Shown: piece by piece, positions 1 through 7,640 of the stretch
How positions within the stretch are numbered: position 1 is the stretch's first letter
Layout of the letters: each line of letters starts with the position of its first letter
From: Larix sibirica
Taxonomy: Eukaryota > Streptophyta > Pinopsida > Pinales > Pinaceae
Direction of reading: 5' to 3'
Length of the DNA: 10,991 bases
NCBI GenBank assembly: GCA_004151065.3
Contig: NWUY0303894321.1
Location: forward strand, 1-10,991
The notes under the pieces: model-generated
Database searches by the model: none
Told to the model about the DNA's origin: nothing
The model's input: only the letters and a program-made list of their open reading frames with translations
Made by a program: the position numbers and the translations under genes

Positions 1-11
1 TTGCATATTTA

Positions 12-231
12 ATATAAAACTTTAGAATTATTTTAATGATTTAATAGAATATTTAATTTAACAAATTGGTATAAAAAATTTAATAAAAAATGAATTAAAG
101 AATCATTTCCATGATTTAATATATATAAACTTTAGAATTATTTTCATGATTTAATAAAATATTTAATTAAATAAATTGGTATAAAAAAATTAATAAAAAA
201 TCAATTAGAATAATTTCCATGATTTAATATG
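12..231. repeat. 110-bp tandem doubling in AT-rich DNA
   Basis: Two head-to-tail units (about 12-121 and 122-231) share CTTTAGAATTATTTT, ATTGGTATAAAAAA and the CCATGATTTAATAT end, with scattered substitutions. Only one partial equivalent is present at the start of the right 2.2-kb copy, so the doubling arose in the left copy or was lost from the right. Confidence 0.75.
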
Positions 232-904
232 TACATAAAGTTATCCCACATAAAAAAGATTTGAAGAATAAAAGTTTTGTTAAATTTCAATATAATAATT
301 TTAATTTTATCAAAATTAATAAAAATTTTAGTAAAAATATTTAAAAATATATAATTTAATCCAAAAAAACATGTGTAACATGTTTAATTAATTTAAACAA
401 GTTTGTAAACATATTTGATGTATTTATAATTGTATCTTCTTCCAATACATCAAATGATTTATATTGAAAAATGGTTAAACATTATGTAGTGACATTAAAT
501 CATTAACATATAAATATGAATTAATAACAAAATTAAAATAGTACTTTAACTTTCGTGTTGAAGATTCTTAAAATGACAAAGAAAGGTTAAATGTGATAAT
601 CTCATACTAGAAAGAAAGATTTGTTTTATCTTTTTTTTTGTAAGTTATGATAAGCCATAATATATTTATATTAATCTAGAGAAAATATATAGAGGATGAC
701 TTTTTTGCTTTGTCATAAAACTACTACGAAATAATAAGTTGTCATTTGTGATACATATTGTCTTACTAGTCCTTTCTTTAGAATCATAGAAAAATAACAA
801 TAGTCTAATATAACTTTGCCAAAACTATGATAATTGAAAAGAAGAAAAAAGAGATCTTAACAAAAGACTAATTTAGGAAATTAGATTGTCATTAGAAATG
901 GAGA

Positions 905-1480
905 TCATTGACCCCTTATGTCCTTGGGACATCTTAGGAGATCTTGCTGCAAATGCAACCATGTGGTAGCTTTAACAAAAATGTTGAGCTTAACATTTAG
1001 TTTTAATGATTTATTCTTGCATTTCATCCACTTACAACAATAATTCATTTTCTTCCTCTTTACTATGTAGAAGAATTATGCCTAGGATCAACCTCATCGA
1101 CCAATATAAGGACATGGTCTTGAAGTACTTAGTGTGCCTAGAACAAGAGATACCTGCATCAAGGACCCAATGTCCCATCTGTGTCTCAATCTCTTCATCC
1201 TTGATACAATCTTGCTTAATCTCAACCCAGTTGATCTTGAGAATTTTTTTGTCGAACATTGGAAGGAATTTGTTGAAAGTAAGTGACCTTTACTTCCACT
1301 GCTTCTAACTTGACTCTGGGCTACTCAATTTTACCCCTAAATCTTTTTATACATGCTAACTTGACTCTAAGATACATAATTTTACCCCTAACTCTTTTTA
1401 TGTGTCGCTCAAAATCTCAACCTTCCATGGTGATTAAAACTTGAGTTAAGTTTCCTTTCCAAGGGTGGAAGATGCAACTA
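905..1480 (-). pseudogene. decayed 3' end of an unrecognised coding region (left repeat)
   Basis: Read on the minus strand, open pieces in changing frames recur in the right repeat at 8459-8978. In order they contain a segment with IFHPWKG, a Lys/Arg-rich stretch with VKLEA, a piece with GHWVLDAG and SCSRHTKYFKTM, a piece with ILVDEVDPR, and a tail with KLNI and VKATT ending at TGA 905-907. A 75-residue open piece lies at 1259-1032. In-frame stops and frame changes show it is broken. The Glu/Lys-rich tail suggests a coiled coil. I do not recognise the family; a transposon-encoded protein is possible because the host segment is repeated. Confidence 0.45.
1306..1407. repeat. 51-bp tandem doubling (left 2.2-kb copy only)
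   Basis: Units 1306-1356 and 1357-1407 both begin TAACTTGACTCT and contain AATTTTACCCCTAA and CTTTTTAT. The right 2.2-kb copy has one equivalent (about 8849-8900). The period is 17 codons, so the doubling kept the frame of the minus-strand remnant. Confidence 0.75.
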
Positions 1481-1799
1481 ATAGAAAAATAGTCGATGCG
1501 AAGCTACTGTCTTCATCAAAGGAAAAGTTTCTTATAATGAATCCCACAAAACTTGTCTATCCTCATCGGTGGGGAAAAACCCAACAAGAATGAAGATGTT
1601 AGTAAGAAAATGATTTAGTTAGATCAATTTGTAGAATTCATAGAGCGTTCCCCCAATAATGAGTCGCTATGAGGGAGAAATCCAACCCACATGAAGAGAA
1701 AAACCTCAAAAGGGAGAAGAATGGGGATCCCAAGAATTCCCTATCCCAATCTAGAAAATATCCAAATACCTATTGCATGAAAAGCAAAGTCCTATTTGA

Positions 1800-1869
1800 T
1801 AATAAAAACACACAAACCATAGTAACCATAGTAACGCGAGAATAAACACACAAAGCCATAGTAAAGCGA
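1800..1869. repeat. short imperfect tandem doubling
   Basis: Two adjacent units (about 1800-1838 and 1840-1869) share AATAAA-CACACAAA, CCATAGTAA and GCGAG. The right 2.2-kb copy has a single equivalent near 9364-9400. Confidence 0.5.
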
Positions 1870-2219
1870 GTTGGATAGTCATCATAATAATACCATCATG
1901 GATGGAAATAGAAGCCTATATCAAATGATCCCATATCTCCAAAAGCATTCCTTCAAAGGTCCCTCCATCTGTTTTATCCATTTTGACTATCTATACTTAC
2001 TATAATTCTAACTAAGTTAAGCCATCAAATAAATATAAATATAATTTAACTCAATTTAATATATAATATTGTTCTACGTAACCTTAAATCTTATTTCATT
2101 AATAAATCATATTTTATTATCCTATAAATTATAGTTGCTACTTTAGTAACTCTTCTTTTACCAATAAAAACATTTAACATTAATACTAAATATTATTATA
2201 TTTCTTCTAAATATTTTGT

Positions 2220-2649
2220 TCCATCCATGGTTCAAGCCTTGGTTGCTTCATATATAATGACAAGGCCAATCAAATAAACAGACCTATGTTACACAAATTG
2301 TAGCACACCAAGTTTGTTGCCAGCCAATGCTAGCAGTGGATAATCATGACGCTCTGTCAATGTTGAAAGAAAATATTATTATGATGTGCACTATGCCAAT
2401 ACTACAAACTGCTTTGCCAATGACAAACCAGCACTTGCTCAATTACAATAGCAGCGGAATTGTACTCTGTTTCTTGTTTAGATGGGCAGTGTCTAATTAC
2501 AAAAAAACAGTAATCAGTTATCAATATACCCAACCGTATGGCTGTAGGTAATGCTACACAACTGTATATGTGCCTGGAGTCGCTGTGTGGAATGCCCCAC
2601 CTAACAGGCTTGAGGGCGAGCTGTTTCATTCGATTTCTACAATGTAAGA
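2220..2649. other. intergenic, weak internal duplications, no supported gene
   Basis: No coding signature is convincing here. A stretch at 2585-2642 (TGTGGAATG then GAGCTGTTTCATTCGA) is echoed at 2845-2881. A second at about 2333-2385 (GCAGTGGATAATCATG) is loosely echoed at 2955-3008. The minisatellite therefore sits between diverged duplicates. Confidence 0.4.
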
Positions 2650-2839
2650 GGTAATATATTACCTTGGAGGTTGTTGTTCGCATGGTTATAATATATATAT
2701 ATATTACCCACCAACCAAAGGCACTGCCAATGCCAATTATTTTGGTAATATATTACCCACCAACCAAGGCACTGCCAATGCCAACTATTTTGGTAATATA
2801 TTACCCATCAACCAAGGCACTGCCAGTGCCAACTATTTT
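2650..2839. repeat. 48-bp minisatellite with a 14-bp perfect palindrome
   Basis: Three head-to-tail units (about 2695-2743, 2744-2791 and 2792-2839) carry CACTGCC, a core with CCAA and an ACTATTTT end. Units 2 and 3 are exactly 48 bp; unit 1 has one extra A and an altered start. GGTAATATATTACC, its own reverse complement, opens units 2 and 3 and also stands alone at 2650-2663. In unit 3, GGCACTG-C-CAGTGCC forms a second 7-bp inverted pair. An open frame on the plus strand (2664-3029) reads through the array with a 16-residue period (KALPMP), but nothing else supports it as a gene. Confidence 0.85.
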
Positions 2840-3079
2840 TGTGCTTGTGGAATGTTGGAGCTGTTTTATTCGAATTCAACAAAGCGGTCAAAAGATGGTT
2901 GTAGCCCATCAATTGAAAGATGGGGTTGTGGCTGTTAATGAAGCATGGGTGAGGGCTGTAGATAACAATGCCCTACACTGTTTATTGATGAAAAAATATT
3001 ACGACTGTAAGAGAAATTTAAGGGGCTGATTTGGCATTCACACATATATACCAGCAACTATAATACTTCAATAATTCAT

Positions 3080-3170
3080 ATCATCAGATAGACCAAGAGG
3101 ATCAGTGCGGTAGATTGTGATTTCATCATCAAATAGACCAAGAAGGAGAATGCTGTAGATTGTGATCTTC
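3080..3170. repeat. 45-bp tandem pair
   Basis: Units 3080-3124 and 3125-3170 both start ATCATCARATAGACCAAGA and end GTAGATTGTGAT-TTC, with a few differences and one extra base in the second unit. The flanking 3030-3079 and 3171-3352 show no gene or other structure that I can see. Confidence 0.8.
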
Positions 3171-3358
3171 ACACAAATGAAGAAGCAAATCAATGAGTTG
3201 ATTCTGTAGCATCTAATTGACACATTCACAAGCAGTTTCTTAAGCCCAACAAATACAGCTCAAGGTAGAAACACTATTGTGGATGTGAAACAGTTTTGTT
3301 ATGGGTAAATTAAATAATCCATTTGATTTTGGATGCTTTCACAGCTTATAGATATTGT

Positions 3359-3522
3359 ATCAAGGTTTTTGGATTTTCACTGTGTTGTAGTTTTAGAATG
3401 GACTTGACACTCTCTCCATCTTCAGGAAACCAAATGAAACTGATTTCCTGAAAATGGATGTAGTGTCCACTTGAAAAATCTGTTCTAAAACTACAACATA
3501 GTGAAAATCCAGAAACCTTGAT
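3359..3522. repeat. long foldback (inverted repeat) of about 164 nt
   Basis: The outer arms are 3359-3398 and 3483-3522: 40 positions with 38 Watson-Crick pairs. Read as plus-strand RNA, the two exceptions are both G.U wobbles, so the stem is unbroken. Inner arms 3415-3429 and 3444-3458 pair at 14 of 15 positions around a 14-nt loop (3430-3443). Between them the arms are unequal, with about 10-13 extra nt on the right side. TA flanks TCAAGG...CCTTGA, which would fit a TA target-site duplication of a MITE, but TA is self-complementary and so is not independent evidence. It could be a MITE, an inverted duplication or a small-RNA precursor. Confidence 0.85.
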
Positions 3523-3752
3523 AGAATAAATAATGCATATCGTAAATCTAAACTCAATAATGCATCTAGATGATAATTAGAAGTTCAGATCAACAAACAG
3601 GTATCCTAAGAACACAAATGAGAAAACCAACATTCTTTGGGGATTTTAGTCTATGCTGCTATATACACCCAAATTGGATTTTGATGCATTCTTGCTCGTT
3701 AACAATATCTGCAAATCCTATGGTTCATGGATAATCTTATGCTCAAGAATGG
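3523..3752. other. spacer without supported feature
   Basis: This AT-rich sequence follows the foldback. A 77-residue plus-strand frame starts at 3653 but overlaps the Ser-rich frame at 3762 in another phase and shows no family resemblance. No clear promoter was identified. Confidence 0.3.
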
Positions 3753-3761
3753 ATGGGGTCA

Positions 3762-3914
3762 ATGGCTTCTCTTCAAGCGGATTGCCTCTTTGCTTTCTCT
3801 TTTTCTTCTACTGCTCCCCTTCTTCCCAAGCTTCGATCTCCCTTCTTTGTCGACAGGTTTTCAGACAGAAAGGTCCTCTGTTATAGAACTACTCTAGAGA
3901 AGACCAATCATTAG
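3762..3914 (+). CDS. possible first exon or fragment with plastid transit-peptide character
   Basis: This open frame encodes 50 residues from the Met at 3762; an upstream in-frame Met lies at 3753. The chosen start has the plant-favoured context TCAATGGCT. The product begins MASLQADC, continues with Phe/Ser/Ala/Pro (FSFSSTAP), then has basic residues and no early acidic cluster, as in chloroplast transit peptides. The frame stops at TAG 3914, but CAG|GT at 3856/3857 and AAG|GT at 3872/3873 could be splice donors. I find no convincing downstream exon before 4905, so this may be a fragment, a pseudogene or chance. An overlapping frame from 3728 has a hydrophobic Leu-rich run and is an alternative reading. 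Confidence 0.22.
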   Translation: MASLQADCLFAFSFSSTAPLLPKLRSPFFVDRFSDRKVLCYRTTLEKTNH

Positions 3915-4270
3915 GGTGATTGGTTTCACCTTCTTGATACTTTTTGTCTTTAAGCTGATTGCCGGTTTTAACCAAAATTTAATTTATTTACCAAGTTTAG
4001 ATGAAGAAATATTTAGGATCCATTTCAGATGAATAATCTTACCATGAGAAGTTCATTCTCAATCTCTAATTGTTGCATTTAGCTTTCCAAATTGGAAGCA
4101 TTTATGTAAATTGAACTTAATTTAGAGGTGATAAGTAGCGAAGTTCATAGTTTGTCCAGTAAACCAAACATCATTAAATGTGAATTTTTCTCACTTTCTT
4201 TGCATTTACTTATATAAGTATTAATGCCTGAAATTCTACTTCTGCAGTATAATAAGTATACAAACTAACC
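3915..4270. other. AT-rich spacer, nothing recognised
   Basis: No long open frame, RNA gene or repeat was seen. The stretch is locally T-rich and could be intron or intergenic DNA if the frame at 3762 is a real first exon. Confidence 0.3.
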
Positions 4271-4722
4271 AATTCTGCTACCTCAAATGAGCTAGAGGAA
4301 ACCGCTAACTGTGTAATTTGTTGTTCTTGAAAAGCTTGGGATTGTCACAGTCCAGACTCCACCCCAGTAAGATCTCTTTTTGATCTGGGCCCTCAGTATA
4401 TATAGAAAACATTTATCCACTCCTTTGTAATCAGGACATTATTAGCCCGAAGCACCTCCTCTGTCTCATTGATTGCTGACTCAATAGTGAATGCGTCATT
4501 TATACTTATATCTGGGTTTTTACCTTCCAACTTACTCCTCTATCTCTATACTTGCTGAAGAATTCAGCTCCTCTATCTGTATGCTTGCTGAAGAATTCAC
4601 CTGAGTAATGACCGCATTATCTTATAGATCCATGGTTTTTTACCTTCCTAACTCATGGTCTAAAATGTCTTCATGCTTAGCCCGGTGCAACGACCTTTTC
4701 TCCTATCATTCTCTCTGCTCCA
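4271..4722 (-). pseudogene. broken acidic reading frame, unrecognised family
   Basis: Reading on the minus strand from about 4722 gives MEQRE, two stops, then EKRSLHRAKHEDILDHEL. The neighbouring frame continues with EGKNPDISINDAFTIESA, then NETEEVL and ITKEWINVF. After another frame change come TEGPDQKEILLGWSLDCDNP and a tail ending KLHS-stop near 4271. The composition is unlike random AT-rich DNA and frame changes are few. A 33-bp tandem pair (4535-4600) in the middle reads as an 11-residue acidic repeat (SSASIEIEE). GGAAGGTAAAAA occurs at both about 4646 and 4525, indicating a further internal duplication that may have broken the frame. I do not know the family. A real multi-exon gene is possible but less likely. 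Confidence 0.25.
4535..4600. repeat. 33-bp tandem pair
   Basis: Units 4535-4567 and 4568-4600 share CTCCTCTATCT and CTTGCTGAAGAATTCA and differ at only three positions (about 91% identity). The length is 11 codons, and on the minus strand each unit reads as a Ser/Ile/Glu-rich 11-residue block. The low divergence suggests a recent event. Confidence 0.85.
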
Positions 4723-4970
4723 TGGCTACCACCGTTACTAGCTAGAGATGATCTCTGACTCAACATCGGATATTTATTATTATGTAGAGAACTGAGCAGT
4801 AAAACTGGAAGAGTCAAGCTTGGAACTATTTACAACATCTCAAGAAGAGGAAGTAGCGGACACTTTAGGTCCATGTTCAAAAACATATTCAGTATTTCAC
4901 CAAATTGAGTATTTGCTATAACACTAGAGTTTGTAAAGAGAACCGCCATAACAGAGAAAAAAGTATCGTG

Positions 4971-4976
4971 TTTATT
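4971..4976 (-). terminator. candidate poly(A) signal of the PHD gene
   Basis: TTTATT on the plus strand is AATAAA on the gene strand, about 136 nt after the TAA stop. This is a normal plant 3'-UTR distance and would put cleavage near 4945-4960. Plant signals are loose, so other A-rich hexamers nearby could serve instead. Confidence 0.4.
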
Positions 4977-5111
4977 GTTGGAAATATTAACCTTAAACTC
5001 GTGACATGCTCAAGGATACAGACATGTTTTTTCCTGAAATATAGCAAACATAGTTTAGATACCATTAGACATGGAAGGAGGTCACACTTTCGAGTTTCGA
5101 TACACATAAGT

Positions 5112-5635
5112 TTAATAGAGGATCTCATGCAGCAGCTTCATCCGTTGCCTACTTCTTGGAGGAACCAATCTTGTATTTCGTACCTTTGTTTTACTGACAC
5201 TTCTCATCAATCCAGCTGCCATGTTAGCCTTTCCATCATTAAATTTAACCGTAAGCCTGGCTTCATTTCCTTTTCGTTTGAGACTGAAGGCACTGGCTTC
5301 ATCTCCTTTCTTTGTTAAGATCGGCTTAAATTCGGTGCTCGAATGAAAATTATCTGTAGACCCACCGGATCGATCAGATTCCACGAAGCACCAATCGCAC
5401 AATTCAATATGATCTCCAAAGAGACATCCTCTGCTACAATATCTGCCAGTCCATGATCGAAACATAAATATTATTTAACCTAAAAAGAATCTATACATGT
5501 CATAAATACAAATCTGAAACATCACAATATCGAAAGCTTTGTGTAGTCGTACCTGTGTTGGAAGCGGAATCGGCATTTGTTGCACTGAAACAGATGGTCT
5601 GCAAAGCCAACATCCCCGCACATACTGCACTCCAT
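5112..5635 (-). CDS. small plant PHD-type (C4HC3) zinc-finger protein, two exons
   Basis: Exon 1 is 5635-5553, the intron 5552-5443 (110 nt) and exon 2 5442-5112, giving 137 residues and a TAA stop. The donor CAG|GTACG and acceptor TGGCAG|AT are canonical, and the join restores Arg28 inside the finger. Seen: Cys3-Cys6, Cys18-Cys21, His27-Cys30 and Cys43-Cys46, spaced x2-x11-x2-x5-x2-x12-x2, which is the Cys4-His-Cys3 PHD pattern. The N-terminus contains CGDVGF, CNKCR, FQH and CDWC, which I recognise from a small uncharacterised plant RING/FYVE/PHD-superfamily family. Residues 50-115 are Ser/Lys/Asn-rich and probably disordered. The basic end (about 116-137) carries RMKLLHEIL, matching that family's C-terminal KLL motif. 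PHD fingers commonly bind histone tails or other proteins, but this subgroup's role is unknown to me. Odd points are RYCSRGC where relatives as I recall have SYCSNYY, adding Cys34, and an unusually short tail. The gene appears intact and stands alone among repeats. Start chosen: the only Met immediately before the first ligand. Confidence 0.88.
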
Positions 5636-5680
5636 GGCGATTTCTCTCTCTTTCTTTCTCCTGGGAAAGACTTTTATTGA

Positions 5681-5690
5681 GAAATATAAG
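5681..5690 (-). promoter_or_regulatory. candidate TATA-like element of the PHD gene
   Basis: The minus strand reads CTTATATTTC about 46-55 nt upstream of the ATG at 5635. A second AT-rich hexamer (AATAAAAG-like) lies closer, at about 5671-5678. A start about 30 nt downstream would leave a short leader of some 20 nt, rich in GA (5640-5660 on the minus strand). The assignment is positional only; no transcription start is visible from sequence. Confidence 0.3.
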
Positions 5691-5733
5691 GGGAGAGCAG
5701 ATGAATTAAGTAATCCCGAGCTCGGATATTTGG

Positions 5734-5739
5734 TGGGCC
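5734..5739 (-). promoter_or_regulatory. site II-like motif (GGCCCA/TGGGCC) upstream of the PHD gene
   Basis: TGGGCC on the plus strand (GGCCCA on the gene strand) lies about 100 nt upstream of the start codon. TGGGCY site II elements are known plant promoter motifs bound by TCP factors, typical of housekeeping genes. A W-box-like TTGACT lies just beyond it at 5752-5757. Both motifs are short and could occur by chance, but position fits a compact promoter. Confidence 0.3.
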
Positions 5740-5759
5740 GTTCACTAACGCTTGACTTT

Positions 5760-6357
5760 GTTGGTCCAGAAATGAAAGATTCCTTCGCAGAGCCTAAAAT
5801 TCAACACCCGTGAACGCAACGAGTGAATGATTGAAAATGTGTGGAAGAAAACAAGTCTTTGCACGATCTTGGTTTTAAACCCCCGACCTTGAGCAACAAA
5901 GGGACCAGTTTCCGACTAAATAAGTGGTTGAAATTACTTGTCAAGACTTTCCAATTAAAGCTCTGTCCACCACGATGTTCTTTGTTGGTTGCCCCGAATT
6001 CTATGGTTGTCATTGTTGGAAAGAGACTGCATTTCATTCGTCATGATAGTCGTTGCTACTTAGGACTGCTTAAGTGTTAGGTTTTTTAAAAGATACAATG
6101 GGATTGGTCAATATTTGGTAGGTTTGATGTCCTACCGAGTACCGAGGTCAAAGACATCATTCCATTCCCAAAATGTGCCTCATACATTATGGTACATTAA
6201 TTGAAAATTGTGGTTGCATGCTCTTACTTTACTTTTATTTTTAAGTGGTGTGATTGTCTGCTTCTTGTCAAAATTTGTACTGTGAGGTTTCGTATTGGTT
6301 CATATAGAGGGTTTTTTTTCTTACCACACACTTAATGTTTGGTTAAATTTGTATGGT
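5760..6357. other. region upstream of the PHD gene, no supported gene
   Basis: Opposed open frames (plus 5841-6080, minus 6037-5801) overlap completely and neither resembles a known protein. On the minus strand GGTTTAAAACC (5881-5871), with an A-box-like stretch at 5918-5905, vaguely recalls a decayed tRNA-type promoter. GGTAGG and CCTACC form a small inverted pair near 6118-6137. Confidence 0.3.
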
Positions 6358-6436
6358 CATTATAAAGAGAACACCATTTCATTATAAAGTATAAAGAGAA
6401 CATTAATCATTATAAAGTATAAAGAGAACACCATTT
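6358..6436. repeat. 28-29 bp tandem repeat, two and a half units
   Basis: Units are 6358-6379 (shortened by an internal loss), 6380-6407 and 6408-6436. The core is CATTATAAAGTATAAAGAGA with an AACACCATTT or AACATTAAT end. Confidence 0.85.
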
Positions 6437-6501
6437 ATATAGTGAGTGTAATGGTTAGTTACACTAGCTAAGTGTATACGTTATTCTCTTATATTTTTAA
6501 T

Positions 6502-7004
6502 GTTTTATTTGATCTTATTTGTTTTTGTATATCTAAGTTTTAGTTCGGGGTTGAGGTTAGGAGTTAGCGGTGGGGATTGATGGTTGTTTTGATTGAAGCC
6601 CACTTTAGATTCTTGCAAGGAAGGTGTAGTAATTCACACTGCACCCTATAAAAAGCTCGTGCTACTGCGGTGGTGGTTGTACTTCCGTTGATTATGTCAT
6701 GCCCAACATTTAAGCTGGCCCCGCTGTGGGTTTGATATCCAGGTGGTTTAGTTAGCGTTGCTCGTTGGGCGGTTTGGAGAGGTTCCCACAATTATAAAAA
6801 AAATATCGAAGTTTTAGTAATTTGACAATTTGCTTATATTTTTAAATTTAGTTATTTATCATCATCAATCTTTCTCCTTCTTTTATTAACGATTTTATTG
6901 TTCTTATCAACCCTTCACCTTCACTCATTGAGGATTTTATTGTTTTCATCCATTCTTCATCTTCACTTTTTAAGGATTTTCAATGATTATGTTGAAACAA
7001 ATTA
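6502..7004. repeat. tandem duplicated 503-bp unit, copy 1
   Basis: This abuts copy 2 with no spacer. Both begin GTTTTATTTGATCTTATTTG and end GAAACAAATTA. Counted by eye there are about 15 substitutions and one 2-nt indel (near 6720/7223), or about 97% identity. The first half is GC-richer than its surroundings. The second half holds a degenerate 42-43 bp sub-repeat built on GGATTTTATTGTT. A minus-strand open frame of 75 codons (6791-6564) is broken by the 2-nt indel in copy 2, arguing against coding. I do not recognise the unit. Confidence 0.9.
6647..6655 (+). promoter_or_regulatory. TATA-box-like element in tandem copy 1
   Basis: TATAAAAAG preceded by CACCC is an excellent plant TATA-box match in a GC-richer context, and is repeated at 7150-7158 in copy 2. 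No open frame of note follows, so if functional it would drive a non-coding transcript. This is sequence match only. Confidence 0.2.
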
Positions 7005-7509
7005 GTTTTATTTGATCTTATTTGTTTTTGTATATCTAAGTTTTAGTTCGGGGTTGAGGTTAGGAGCTAGCGGTGGGGATTGATGGTTGTCTTGATTGAA
7101 GCCCACTTTAGATTCTTGCAGGGAAGGTGTAGTAATTCACACTGCACCCTATAAAAAGCTCGTGCTACTGCGGTGGTGGTTGTACTCCCGTTGATTATGT
7201 CATGCCCAACATTTAAGCTGGCCTCGGCCTGTGGGTTTGATATCCAGGTGGTTTAGTTGGCTTTGCTCATTGGGCGGTTTGGAGAGGTTCCCACGATTAT
7301 AAAAAAAATATCAAAGTTTTAGTAATTTGACAATTTGCTTATATTTTTAAATTTAGTTATTTATCATCATCAATCTTTCTCCTTCTTTTATTAACAATTT
7401 TATTGTTCTTATCAACCCTTCACCTTCACTCATTAAGGATTTTATTGTTTTCATCCATTCTTCATCTTCACTTTTTAAGGATTTTCAATTATTATGCTGA
7501 AACAAATTA
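7005..7509. repeat. tandem duplicated 505-bp unit, copy 2
   Basis: This head-to-tail copy of 6502-7004 has the same start and end. Several differences are C/T or G/A transitions, as expected where methylated CpG decays, for example GAAG versus AAAG at the end of ATATC. The unit is followed by about 130 bp of AT-rich DNA before the right 2.2-kb repeat. Confidence 0.9.
7150..7158 (+). promoter_or_regulatory. TATA-box-like element in tandem copy 2
   Basis: This is identical in sequence and context to 6647-6655, exactly 503 nt downstream, duplicated with its unit. Confidence 0.2.
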
Positions 7510-7640
7510 AATTATTTTGGAATTCGTAATAAAAAGATAACAATGAAGAAGATCCTCTTTCTGTTTTAATAATATTGTTACATATTAGGGAAAAAAGTAC
7601 AAAAAGGGATTTAGTTATGAAAGTTTATTTTATCTCATAT

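Larger units (their letters stand above)
1..2219. repeat. left copy of a 2.2-kb direct repeat (may extend beyond the window)
   Basis: This segment aligns in the same orientation with about 7641-9782. Matching anchors include 241/7690, 361/7813, 661/8217, 1021/8575, 1441/8938 and 2040/9580, and identity is near 80% by eye in the best parts. This copy has a 110-bp tandem doubling at its start (about 12-231) and a 51-bp tandem doubling (1306-1407) not seen in the right copy. It lacks about 105 bp present at 7950-8055. Homology fades at about 2219. It is probably a member of a dispersed repeat family; no terminal TG/CA, primer-binding site or polymerase is seen to call it an LTR. Confidence 0.8.

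Noticed and set aside
2664-3029. 121-residue plus-strand open frame across the minisatellite
   Set aside because: It is open mainly because the repeat length is a multiple of three. There is no recognisable domain or start context, and the first repeat unit differs in length by one base.
4905-5318. 137-residue plus-strand open frame
   Set aside because: It lies opposite exon 2 and the 3' UTR of the PHD gene, and is explained as a shadow of that gene.
5871-5918. SINE or tRNA-derived element on the minus strand
   Set aside because: GGTTTAAAACC is only a B-box with two changes, the A-box match is poor, and no poly(A)/T tail or target-site duplication was found.
6564-6791. 75-residue minus-strand open frame in the 503-bp tandem unit
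   Set aside because: The otherwise nearly identical second copy has a 2-nt indel inside the frame, so coding is not preserved.
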